Assembly: GCA_964647255.1 (NCBI GenBank)
Contig: CAZYGI010000012.1
Coordinates: forward strand, 1-64,000
Source: CAWJEL01 sp964647255
Lineage (GTDB): Bacteria; Chloroflexota; Anaerolineae; CG2-30-64-16
Direction of reading: 5' to 3'
DNA: 64,000 nt
Shown here piece after piece: positions 41,665 through 48,498 of this stretch. The notes under the pieces were generated by a model, which saw nothing but the letters and a program-made list of their open reading frames with translations, was not told where the DNA came from and did no database searches. Within the stretch, counting starts at the first letter, position 1; every line of letters starts with the position of its first letter. The translations under genes and the position numbers were made by a program.

Positions 41665-42588
41665 ATGACCGCCACCACTGCCTACGTCTTTCCCGGCCAG
41701 GGCTCGCAGGCTGTTGGCATGGGCCAGGCCTTGGCCGAGCACTCTCCGGCCGCCCACGAGACCTTCGCCGAGGCTGACCAGATCCTCGGTTTCCCGCTGT
41801 CCACACTCTGCTTCGCCGGGCCGGCGGAGATGTTGACGGACACCATCAACGCCCAGCCAGCGATCCTCACCACTAGCATCGCTGCCTGGCGCGCGCTGCG
41901 CGCCGCCCGCCCCGAACTGCCAGCGCCATGCTGCGTCGCGGGGCACAGCCTGGGCGAATACAGCGCATTGGTCGTTGCGGGCGCGCTCGCCTTCGGGGAC
42001 GCCGTTCGCCTGACCCGCGTGCGCGGCCGGCTCATGGCACAGGCGGGTGCGTTGCATCCGGGTTCGATGGCCGCGGTGCTCAAGCTGGACGATCACGTCG
42101 TCGCCGAGCTCTGCGCGTTGGCCGCCGCAGATTCAGGCGAAAATGTCCAGGTCGCCAACTACAACTCCCCCGGCCAGGTGGTGATCTCAGGCGGGCCGGG
42201 AGGGGTCGCTGCGGCGACGACGCGGGCTAAAGCCGCGGGCGGCCGCGTCATGCCCCTGGCCGTCAGCGTGGCTGCACACTCGACCCTCATGGCTTCGGCT
42301 GCCGAACAGTTCGCCGAACACGTTGCGACGATCCCGATCCACGAGCCGGTCACGCCCCTCATCGGCAATGTCACTGCGACGCCGCTGACCTCCACGTCCG
42401 CCATCCGGGCGGAGCTGGTCGCGCAGTTGACCGCGCCGGTGCAATGGACCGCCTCGATCCGGGCCATGATCACGGCGGGCGCGACCCGCTTCGTCGAGCT
42501 GGGGCCGGGCGCCGTGCTGACCGGGCTGATCAAGCGGATTGACGCCGGCGTCGAGACGGCCAACATCGGGCAACCGGAGGACATCTGA
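41665..42588 (+). CDS. fabD: Malonyl-CoA:ACP transacylase
   Basis: A 307-residue enzyme that loads malonyl groups onto acyl carrier protein. FPGQGSQAVGM, the nucleophile elbow GHSLGEYSAL and the QVVISG segment are present. Of the adjacent ATGs the one at 41665 best fits the AGGAG at 41655-41659; 41662 is possible. Its stop overlaps the fabG start by one base, so the two are translationally coupled. Confidence 0.95.
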   Translation: MTATTAYVFPGQGSQAVGMGQALAEHSPAAHETFAEADQILGFPLSTLCFAGPAEMLTDTINAQPAILTTSIAAWRALRAARPELPAPCCVAGHSLGEYSALVVAGALAFGDAVRLTRVRGRLMAQAGALHPGSMAAVLKLDDHVVAELCALAAADSGENVQVANYNSPGQVVISGGPGGVAAATTRAKAAGGRVMPLAVSVAAHSTLMASAAEQFAEHVATIPIHEPVTPLIGNVTATPLTSTSAIRAELVAQLTAPVQWTASIRAMITAGATRFVELGPGAVLTGLIKRIDAGVETANIGQPEDI

Positions 42589-43331
42589 TGCTGCAAGACA
42601 AAGTCGCCGTCGTCACCGGCGCATCGCGGGGCATCGGCGCCGCAATCGCGCTTGAGCTGGCCGCGCAGGGCGCGACGGTGATCGTCAACCATCGCGACTC
42701 TGCGGCACAGGCCGATGCGGTGATCGCTCAAATCGGCGCAGCCGGCGGACGGGCGGTGGCCCTCCAGGCCGACGTTGCCCTCCTCGCCGATGCGCAGCGC
42801 CTGATCAAGGAGACCATGGATTGCTTCGGGCGGGTGGACATCCTGGTCAACAATGCCGGCACCACGCGCGACATGCTGCTGCTGATGATGAGCGAAAGCG
42901 ACTGGGACGCCGTGATCAACACCAATCTCAAGAGCGCGTTCAACTGCAGCAAGGCCGCGCTCCGCCCCATGATGAAGCAGCGCGGGGGCCGGATCATCAA
43001 CATCAGCTCCGTGTCCGGGCTGGCGGGGCAGGCGGGCCAGACGAACTACTCCGCCTCAAAGGCCGGGCTGCTCGGCTTCACCAAAGCGCTGGCGAAAGAG
43101 GTCGGCTCGCGCGGGATCACCGTCAATGCGGTCGCGCCCGGCTTCGTGCCCACCGCCCTGACCGCAGTATTGACAGATGCGCAAAAACAGGCGATGATTT
43201 CGCTCACACCGCTGGGCCGTTTTGCTCAGCCGGAGGAGATCGCCTATGCGGTGGCATTTCTCGCCAGCGATCGCGCCGGCTTCATCACCGGCCAGGTGCT
43301 CAGCGTGGATGGCGGGCTGGTCATGCAATAA
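42588..43331 (+). CDS. fabG: 3-oxoacyl-ACP reductase
   Basis: A 247-residue short-chain dehydrogenase. The NADP-binding TGASRGIGAAI, NNAGTTRD, catalytic Ser in INISSVSG and the YSASKAG Tyr-Lys pair are all present, and the C-terminus GQVLSVDGGLVMQ is FabG-like. It performs the first reduction of fatty-acid elongation. acpP and fabF are not adjacent here. Confidence 0.94.
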   Translation: MLQDKVAVVTGASRGIGAAIALELAAQGATVIVNHRDSAAQADAVIAQIGAAGGRAVALQADVALLADAQRLIKETMDCFGRVDILVNNAGTTRDMLLLMMSESDWDAVINTNLKSAFNCSKAALRPMMKQRGGRIINISSVSGLAGQAGQTNYSASKAGLLGFTKALAKEVGSRGITVNAVAPGFVPTALTAVLTDAQKQAMISLTPLGRFAQPEEIAYAVAFLASDRAGFITGQVLSVDGGLVMQ

Positions 43332-43388
43332 GCCCAGCCGGCTGCGCGGCGGCATAGACAGGCGCGGGTAACGGGAGTGAGGGTAACT

Positions 43389-43730
43389 ATGGATGAAGTT
43401 CAAGGCAAAGTAACGATTGCGCCCGGCGTATTGACCATGATTGTGCGGCAGACGGTGCTCGACGAGAGCGGCGTAAGCCATCTCGCGGCGCTGCCGGCCA
43501 AGATGCGCGGCCGCGGCGCGGTTGAAGAGGGCATCTTCATCGTCGCCTCCGACGAAGGGGTGAAGGCTGAAGTGCACATCGTCGCCGATTCGCAGGCCAA
43601 CATGCTCAAGCTCGGCGCCGCATTGCAGGCCAACATCGCCCGTGCGATCGAAGAAATGGTCGGGCTCCCCGTCATCGCGATTGACGTCTTTATTGATGAG
43701 GTGGCGGCCCTAACGGCCAAGCCGGCATGA
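43389..43730 (+). CDS. Asp23/Gls24 family protein, second copy
   Basis: A 113-residue DUF322 protein (GKVTIAPGVLTMIVRQTVL, VEEGIFIVASDEGVKAEVHI). ATG 43389 is chosen over GTG 43377 for spacing to the upstream GTGAGGG. Its stop overlaps the nusB start in an ATGA arrangement; an asp23-like gene before nusB is also the common order in Firmicutes. It is diverged from the copy at 33698-34060. Confidence 0.88.
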   Translation: MDEVQGKVTIAPGVLTMIVRQTVLDESGVSHLAALPAKMRGRGAVEEGIFIVASDEGVKAEVHIVADSQANMLKLGAALQANIARAIEEMVGLPVIAIDVFIDEVAALTAKPA

Positions 43731-44218
43731 CAACCGCACACGCGGGAGGCGAAAGGGTGCATACCCGCAGACAAGCGCGCATCTGCGCGCTGCAAGCGCT
43801 TTACGAACTCGACACGACCACTCACTCGGCCGCCGATGCCATTGCCCATCTCCTGGAGGACACGCCGCTGCCCCCGGAGGGCGAGGAATTCGTGCGCGCG
43901 CTGGTCAGCGGCGTGGTAAAGAATCGTGAGCGCCTCGATCTCCTGATCCACCGCTATGCGCCAGCCTGGCCGGTGGAGCAGATCGCCATCATTGATCGGA
44001 ACGCCCTGCGGCTGGCGCTGTATGAACTGAGCAGCATCCCCGACACCCCGCCGAAGGTCGCCATCAACGAGGCCGTAGATCTGGGCAAGCTGTTCGGCAG
44101 CGATAGCAGCTCCCGCTTCATCAACGGCGTACTGGGCGCGGCGGTCGCGGCCAACGGTCACGTCGCCCTGCCCGCGTCAACGGCACCGGGCAGCACCGAT
44201 GCCGTGATGGAGAGCTAG
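43727..44218 (+). CDS. nusB: Transcription antitermination factor NusB
   Basis: A 163-residue all-helical RNA-binding factor of the rRNA antitermination complex. Typical segments are RRQARICALQALYELD, IDRNALRLALYEL and PPKVAINEAVDLGKLFGSDSSSRFINGVLG. The coupled ATG at 43727 is annotated; GTG 43757, with GGGAGG upstream, is a realistic shorter start. Confidence 0.93.
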   Translation: MTTAHAGGERVHTRRQARICALQALYELDTTTHSAADAIAHLLEDTPLPPEGEEFVRALVSGVVKNRERLDLLIHRYAPAWPVEQIAIIDRNALRLALYELSSIPDTPPKVAINEAVDLGKLFGSDSSSRFINGVLGAAVAANGHVALPASTAPGSTDAVMES

Positions 44219-44221
44219 GCG

Positions 44222-44662
44222 ATGGAAATTCTGGGCATCGGCCCGCTGGAACTTGTCCTGATCCTCGTGGTTGCACTGCTGGTCTTCGGGCCGGAGAAGC
44301 TGCCGGAGATCGGCGCGAATCTCGGCCGCTCGGTGCGCGAGCTGCGCAACATGTCCCGCGAGATCACGCGGAACGTCAATACGCTCGTCAACGAGCCGGT
44401 GGCCGAGCTGCGCAAGCCCATAGACGAAACAAGCCAGGTCGTGCAGAGCATCGCCAGGACCGCCGACACCGTGCGCAACCCAGCCGAAGCGCTGCAGCGG
44501 GCCATCGCCGGCCAGTTGGCCACCCAGCCGGCCGCCAGCACCGACGCCGCGTCCCCAGCCGCCGTTCCGGCGACCGCCGCCCCCGGTGAGCCGGCCGGCC
44601 AGCCGATCGAAGCCGAGGCCAGCCCCGCGCCGACGCCCGCTTCGGCGGATCCAGAAAGCTGA
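44222..44662 (+). CDS. tatA: Twin-arginine translocase subunit TatA/TatB
   Basis: A 146-residue protein with one N-terminal membrane helix (5-22), the FGPEKLPEIG hinge, an amphipathic helix (RSVRELRNMSREITRN) and a long Ala/Pro-rich tail. It forms or recruits the Tat pore for export of folded proteins. It follows nusB by 3 bases and precedes the TatC gene by 3 bases. Whether it acts as TatA or TatB cannot be told from sequence. Confidence 0.88.
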   Translation: MEILGIGPLELVLILVVALLVFGPEKLPEIGANLGRSVRELRNMSREITRNVNTLVNEPVAELRKPIDETSQVVQSIARTADTVRNPAEALQRAIAGQLATQPAASTDAASPAAVPATAAPGEPAGQPIEAEASPAPTPASADPES

Positions 44663-44665
44663 GCC

Positions 44666-45625
44666 ATGTCCATCACAGGCGCGTTCGGGCTCGTTTTGAT
44701 TATCATCCTCGCGGTCTCGGTGATCGGGCCGCGGAAGCTGCCGAGCGGGCTGGAGCAGCTCCTGCTGTTGCTGACCAACCTGCGGCTGTCCAACTCGGAG
44801 CTGCCGCCGCTCACCCTGGAGCAGGCGCGGCGCTCGTGGCAGAGCAACGGCAGCATCCTCTACGCCGTTATCCAAATCCTGTACGGCGCTGAGGAGCATC
44901 TCCTGGAGATCCGGCGGCGGATCTTTTACGTTCTGCTCTCACTGGTGGTGGGCGCAGTCCTGGCGGGCGTTTTCCTCAACCCGCTGCTGGAGATCCTCAA
45001 AAAGCCCGCGGGCAATGTGCCGTTCCAGTTCCTCCACCCCACCGACATGATCTGGGTGTACATGGAGATCGTCTTCAGCGCGGCCGCCGTGATTGCGCTC
45101 CCGGTGCTGCTGATTCAGGTGCTGAAGTTCATCCGCCCGGCATTGGAAACCCCCGCCGAAATCAAGACCTATCGGGCGTTTTCGCGTTTCGGCTTCCCGC
45201 TGGTGCTCATCTTCTTTGCGCTCGGCGCGACGTTTGCCTATTTCCTTCTGCTGCCGTTCGGGCTCCGCTTTCTGAGCGCGACGGGAGGCGATCTCGCCAG
45301 CGCGAATTGGAACGTCCGCGAATATTTCAGCTTTGTGTTGGCCGTGATCCTTTGGATCGGCTTGGCGTTTGAGACGCCGTTGGTGATGGGATTGCTGGGT
45401 CTCCTGGGCGTGGTTTCTCCGGCCGCGATGCTCCGGCAGTGGCGCTTTGCCGTGGTCGGCATCGCCGTGGTCGCGGCCGTGATCACACCCACCGTAGACC
45501 CGGTCAACATGGGGCTCGTCATGGGGCCGCTGCTGGCATTGTATTTCCTGGGCGTGCCGCTGGCGAAAATCCTGTACAAGCCGCGGCCCGCCGCTGATGC
45601 GCAGGCGGCGCCATCCGGGAGCTGA
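44666..45625 (+). CDS. tatC: TatC with a TatA/B-like helix fused at the N-terminus
   Basis: A 319-residue protein. Residues 1-40 (FGLVLIIILAVSVIGPRKLP) repeat the helix-hinge pattern of TatA/B, and after a linker the TatC core begins near 75 (AEEHLLEIRRRIFYVLLS), with FQFLHPTDMIWVYM and six hydrophobic segments. TatC is the receptor for twin-arginine signal peptides. The fused helix may supply a built-in TatB function. It is the last gene of the nusB-tatA-tatC group. Confidence 0.88.
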   Translation: MSITGAFGLVLIIILAVSVIGPRKLPSGLEQLLLLLTNLRLSNSELPPLTLEQARRSWQSNGSILYAVIQILYGAEEHLLEIRRRIFYVLLSLVVGAVLAGVFLNPLLEILKKPAGNVPFQFLHPTDMIWVYMEIVFSAAAVIALPVLLIQVLKFIRPALETPAEIKTYRAFSRFGFPLVLIFFALGATFAYFLLLPFGLRFLSATGGDLASANWNVREYFSFVLAVILWIGLAFETPLVMGLLGLLGVVSPAAMLRQWRFAVVGIAVVAAVITPTVDPVNMGLVMGPLLALYFLGVPLAKILYKPRPAADAQAAPSGS

Positions 45626-45791
45626 ACGCCGGCTGCGGCGCGGGGACCCCCTATGAAACGCTGGCAACGCTGCTACTGGTCTGACCTCTGCGATCCATGA
45701 ACCTTACGCGCCCAATCACGTGCCGTCGCGTGACGGCCACCGCTCAACCGATCCGAAAGGAAGATTTGTATCTCTTCGAGGAGAATCCATC
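45626..45791. other. Gap before the cyclic-DPG-synthase-like gene
   Basis: A 166-base gap. A GCCGTC-GCGT-GACGGC hairpin lies at 45722-45737, and GAGGAG at 45778-45783 is the ribosome binding site of the next gene. No clear promoter pair was found. Confidence 0.4.
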
Positions 45792-47108
45792 ATGGCTAAG
45801 ACTCGTGTGCTCATCATGGGCGCCGCGGGGCGCGACTTCCACAATTTCAACACCATCTTTCGCGGGAACGAGGCGTACGAAGTCGTCGCCTTCACGGCCA
45901 CCCAAATCCCGAACATCGAAGGCCGTCGCTATCCGGCCGAGCTGGCGGGCGCGCTCTACCCTGCCGGCGTCCCGATTTACCCGGAAAGCGAGCTCTCCAC
46001 GCTGATCCACGACCTCCGGGTGGACCAGGTCATCTTTGCGTACTCCGACGTCAGCAACAACACGGTCATGACAAAGGCCGCGACTGCGATCGCCGCGGGC
46101 GCCGACTTCCGCCTGATTGGCCCCAAAGACACGCTGGTCGGCTCGATCAAGCCGGTCGTTGCCGTGTGCGCAGTGCGCACGGGCAGCGGCAAGTCGCAAA
46201 CGACGCGCTACGTGGCGAACGCGCTCCAGCAGATGGGCAAAAAAGTGGTCGCCATCCGCCATCCGATGCCGTACGGCGATCTGGTGGCGCAGCGGGTGCA
46301 GCGGTTCGCCACCTACGCCGACCTCGACGCACACAAGTGCACCATCGAAGAGCGCGAGGAGTACGAGCCGCACATTGACCGCGGCGTCGTGGTGTACGCG
46401 GGGGTAGACTACGAGGCGATCCTGCGCCAGGCCGAGCAGGAGGCCGACGTGATCCTGTGGGACGGCGGCAACAACGACCTGCCGTTCTACAAGCCCGACC
46501 TGCACATCGTCGTGGCCGACCCGCACCGCCCCGGCCACGAGCTAAGCTATTGGCCCGGCGCGGCCAACTTCCGCATGGCGGACGCGATCGTCATCAACAA
46601 GGTGGACACCGCAGACCTGGCCGCGATCAGCGCCGTGCGCGACAGCGCGGCCGCAGTGAACCCGCGGGCGGTGATCATCGAAGCCGCGTCGCCGATCTTC
46701 CTGCCCGACCCGGCCGCCATCCGCGGCAAGCGCGTGCTGGTGATCGAAGATGGCCCGACGCTGACGCACGGCGAGATGAAGTACGGCGCCGGCATCGTCG
46801 CCGCGCGGCGCTTCGGCGCGGCCGAGATCATTGATCCGCGGCCGTACACCGTCGGCACCATCACCGCCACCTTCGAGAAATATCCCGAGATCGGCACCCT
46901 GCTGCCGGCAATGGGCTACGGCGACGAGCAAATCCGGGATCTGGAGGAGACCATCCGCCGCGTCCCGTGCGATCTGGTGATCTCCGCCACACCCATTGAT
47001 CTGACCCGCGTGGCGACGATCTATCACCCGGTGCAGCGGGTCAGTTACGAGCTCCAGGTGATCGGCCAGCCGACGCTGGAAGCCGTGCTGCGGCAGAAGC
47101 TCGGGTAA
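45792..47108 (+). CDS. Cyclic 2,3-diphosphoglycerate synthase-like P-loop protein
   Basis: A 438-residue protein of the family (COG2403) that includes archaeal cyclic 2,3-diphosphoglycerate synthetase. A Rossmann-like N-terminal part (TRVLIMGAAGRDFHNFN) is followed by a P-loop (VRTGSGKSQTTRYVA, near residue 135) and conserved WDGGNNDLPFYKPDLHI and NKVDTAD segments. In methanogens the product is an osmolyte and thermoprotectant; the role in bacteria is unclear. ATG 45792 fits the GAGGAG upstream. It is an isolated gene ended by a strong terminator. Confidence 0.85.
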   Translation: MAKTRVLIMGAAGRDFHNFNTIFRGNEAYEVVAFTATQIPNIEGRRYPAELAGALYPAGVPIYPESELSTLIHDLRVDQVIFAYSDVSNNTVMTKAATAIAAGADFRLIGPKDTLVGSIKPVVAVCAVRTGSGKSQTTRYVANALQQMGKKVVAIRHPMPYGDLVAQRVQRFATYADLDAHKCTIEEREEYEPHIDRGVVVYAGVDYEAILRQAEQEADVILWDGGNNDLPFYKPDLHIVVADPHRPGHELSYWPGAANFRMADAIVINKVDTADLAAISAVRDSAAAVNPRAVIIEAASPIFLPDPAAIRGKRVLVIEDGPTLTHGEMKYGAGIVAARRFGAAEIIDPRPYTVGTITATFEKYPEIGTLLPAMGYGDEQIRDLEETIRRVPCDLVISATPIDLTRVATIYHPVQRVSYELQVIGQPTLEAVLRQKLG

Positions 47109-47123
47109 CACCGTCGCGGCGCT

Positions 47124-47153
47124 CTGTCAGCCATCGGTAACGGTGGCTGACAG
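47124..47153. terminator. Hairpin after the cyclic-DPG-synthase-like gene
   Basis: Perfect 10-bp arms CTGTCAGCCA (47124-47133) and TGGCTGACAG (47144-47153) with a 10-base loop, 15 bases after the stop. It precedes the true terminator at 47163-47196. Confidence 0.6.
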
Positions 47154-47162
47154 TCACCAACC

Positions 47163-47196
47163 GGCGGGAGCACAATGGCGTGCTTCCGCCTTTTTT
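47163..47196 (+). terminator. Intrinsic terminator
   Basis: GGCGG-GA-GCAC pairs with GTGC-TT-CCGCC around AATGGC, directly followed by six T. This is a classical Rho-independent terminator for the gene ending at 47108. Confidence 0.9.
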
Positions 47197-47207
47197 ATGT
47201 CGAAGCA

Positions 47208-47236
47208 TTGACAGCCTGCCGCCGCGGCTGTACAAT
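47208..47236 (+). promoter_or_regulatory. Promoter of the gene at 47288
   Basis: TTGACA (47208-47213) and TACAAT (47231-47236) with a 17-bp spacer, close to consensus, placed 12 bases after the preceding terminator. The transcription start near 47243 gives a leader of about 45 bases. Confidence 0.8.
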
Positions 47237-47287
47237 TCGCACAAACTTGCCGCCAGCGGAATGCCTGAATCAAACGAATGAGATGCC

Positions 47288-47893
47288 ATGAAAGACCTGC
47301 TTGATTCCATCACACCCGGCCTGGCCGCCCTCACCCCGGCCGATCAAGCCCGCGTGGCCGACTACGTCGCTTTCTTGCGCTGGCGCGCAGAGCAACACCC
47401 TGCGGGCCTGTCGAAACCGGAAGAATCTGCGCGGCCGTGGCGCTTCAACTTCCTGGAGCATCTGGCGGAGGCCGACGTGCACGCCGCCAGGGAACGCGCC
47501 GGCATGGAGGTCAAGGCCGCCGAGGCTACGGTGGGCGGCCTGAGCCGGCCTGCGCTCTGGCAACACCCGCCGGTGAGCGGCGAGGCGCTGGCCGAATTCC
47601 ACGTGCCGATCCCGGCCGGCGTCAAAAACCTGCGCCTGCGCTTCAGCATCGGCATCCGCGACGGTGCGGAGGCGGCGGAGCGCCTGGTGGCCTTTCGCAT
47701 CAAGGTGGACGGCTGGCAGGTGTGGAGCCGGGCGGCGTATCCGCATGTCTGGGAGCCGTTCGAGGTCGCGCTGCCGCTTCACGCGGGCAACATCCTGCGC
47801 CTGGCGTTCGCCACTGATGGCCTGGGCGAACACCAATTCGCGTGGGCCGCGTGGGGAGAGCCGGAACTGACCGGAACCGAAAACGGAAATTAG
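47288..47893 (+). CDS. Protein of unknown function with a predicted beta-sandwich
   Basis: A 201-residue soluble protein. The first part is helical (LAALTPADQARVADYVAFLRW), resembling small antitoxin-like or DUF2281-type helices; residues about 90-195 alternate in beta pattern (KNLRLRFSIGIRDG, VAFRIKVDGWQVW, LPLHAGNILRLAFATDG), like a carbohydrate-binding jelly roll. No signal peptide is present. It has its own strong promoter and precedes the AMMECR1 gene by 22 bases, so the pair may be one transcript. Confidence 0.7.
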   Translation: MKDLLDSITPGLAALTPADQARVADYVAFLRWRAEQHPAGLSKPEESARPWRFNFLEHLAEADVHAARERAGMEVKAAEATVGGLSRPALWQHPPVSGEALAEFHVPIPAGVKNLRLRFSIGIRDGAEAAERLVAFRIKVDGWQVWSRAAYPHVWEPFEVALPLHAGNILRLAFATDGLGEHQFAWAAWGEPELTGTENGN

Positions 47894-47915
47894 CAGCAGG
47901 AAACAGGAGCACTCG

Positions 47916-48446
47916 ATGAACCCATCCCCTCCGCATCACCCCCTTGTGCAGCTTGCGCGTGCAACCATCGCCTGCTACGTGCGCGACCATCGCCGGCTGA
48001 AACCCGTCGAAGCGCCCGCGCCCATCGAGGGCGAGCCGGCGGGCGTCTTCGTCACGATTCACACGGGGAGCACCGGCGATCTGCGCGGCTGCATCGGGAC
48101 GATCACGCCGGCTGAAAACAGCCTGGCGCAGGAGACGATCAACAACGCCATCTCGGCCGCGACGCGCGACCCGCGCTTCCCGCCCGTGCGGCCGGCCGAA
48201 CTGGACGACCTGGAGATTGATGTGAGCGTGCTCTACCCACCGGAGGCGATCCACTCGACCGACCAGCTCGACGTCAAGCAGTACGGCGTCATCGTCCAAC
48301 GCGGCTACCGCCGCGGCCTGCTGCTGCCGGACATCGAAGGCATTGACGACGTGGCGACGCAGGTGCGCTATGCGCGGATGAAGGCAGGAATCGGGGAGAA
48401 GGAGCCGGTGGAGCTGTTCCGGTTCCGCGTGGAGAAATACACGTAG
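47916..48446 (+). CDS. AMMECR1 domain protein (AmmeMemoRadiSam system protein A)
   Basis: A 176-residue AMMECR1-fold protein. The hallmark LRGCIGTI, GVFVTIHTGSTGDL and YGVIVQRGYRRGLLLPDIEGI segments are clear. In many microbes it occurs with a Memo protein and a radical SAM enzyme, neither of which is nearby. The biochemical role is unknown. A strong bidirectional terminator follows. Confidence 0.9.
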   Translation: MNPSPPHHPLVQLARATIACYVRDHRRLKPVEAPAPIEGEPAGVFVTIHTGSTGDLRGCIGTITPAENSLAQETINNAISAATRDPRFPPVRPAELDDLEIDVSVLYPPEAIHSTDQLDVKQYGVIVQRGYRRGLLLPDIEGIDDVATQVRYARMKAGIGEKEPVELFRFRVEKYT

Positions 48447-48486
48447 AACCGGTTGGGGGCGGCTGCGCCGCCCCCAACCGGTTTTT
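48447..48486. terminator. Bidirectional terminator
   Basis: A perfect 17-bp stem (48447-48463 with 48467-48483) around a TGC loop ends in a T-run on the plus strand and, read the other way, also has a terminal AACC/T-rich end. It separates the AMMECR1 gene from the convergent Clp gene. Confidence 0.92.
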
Positions 48487-48498
48487 GCTTTTACCCTC

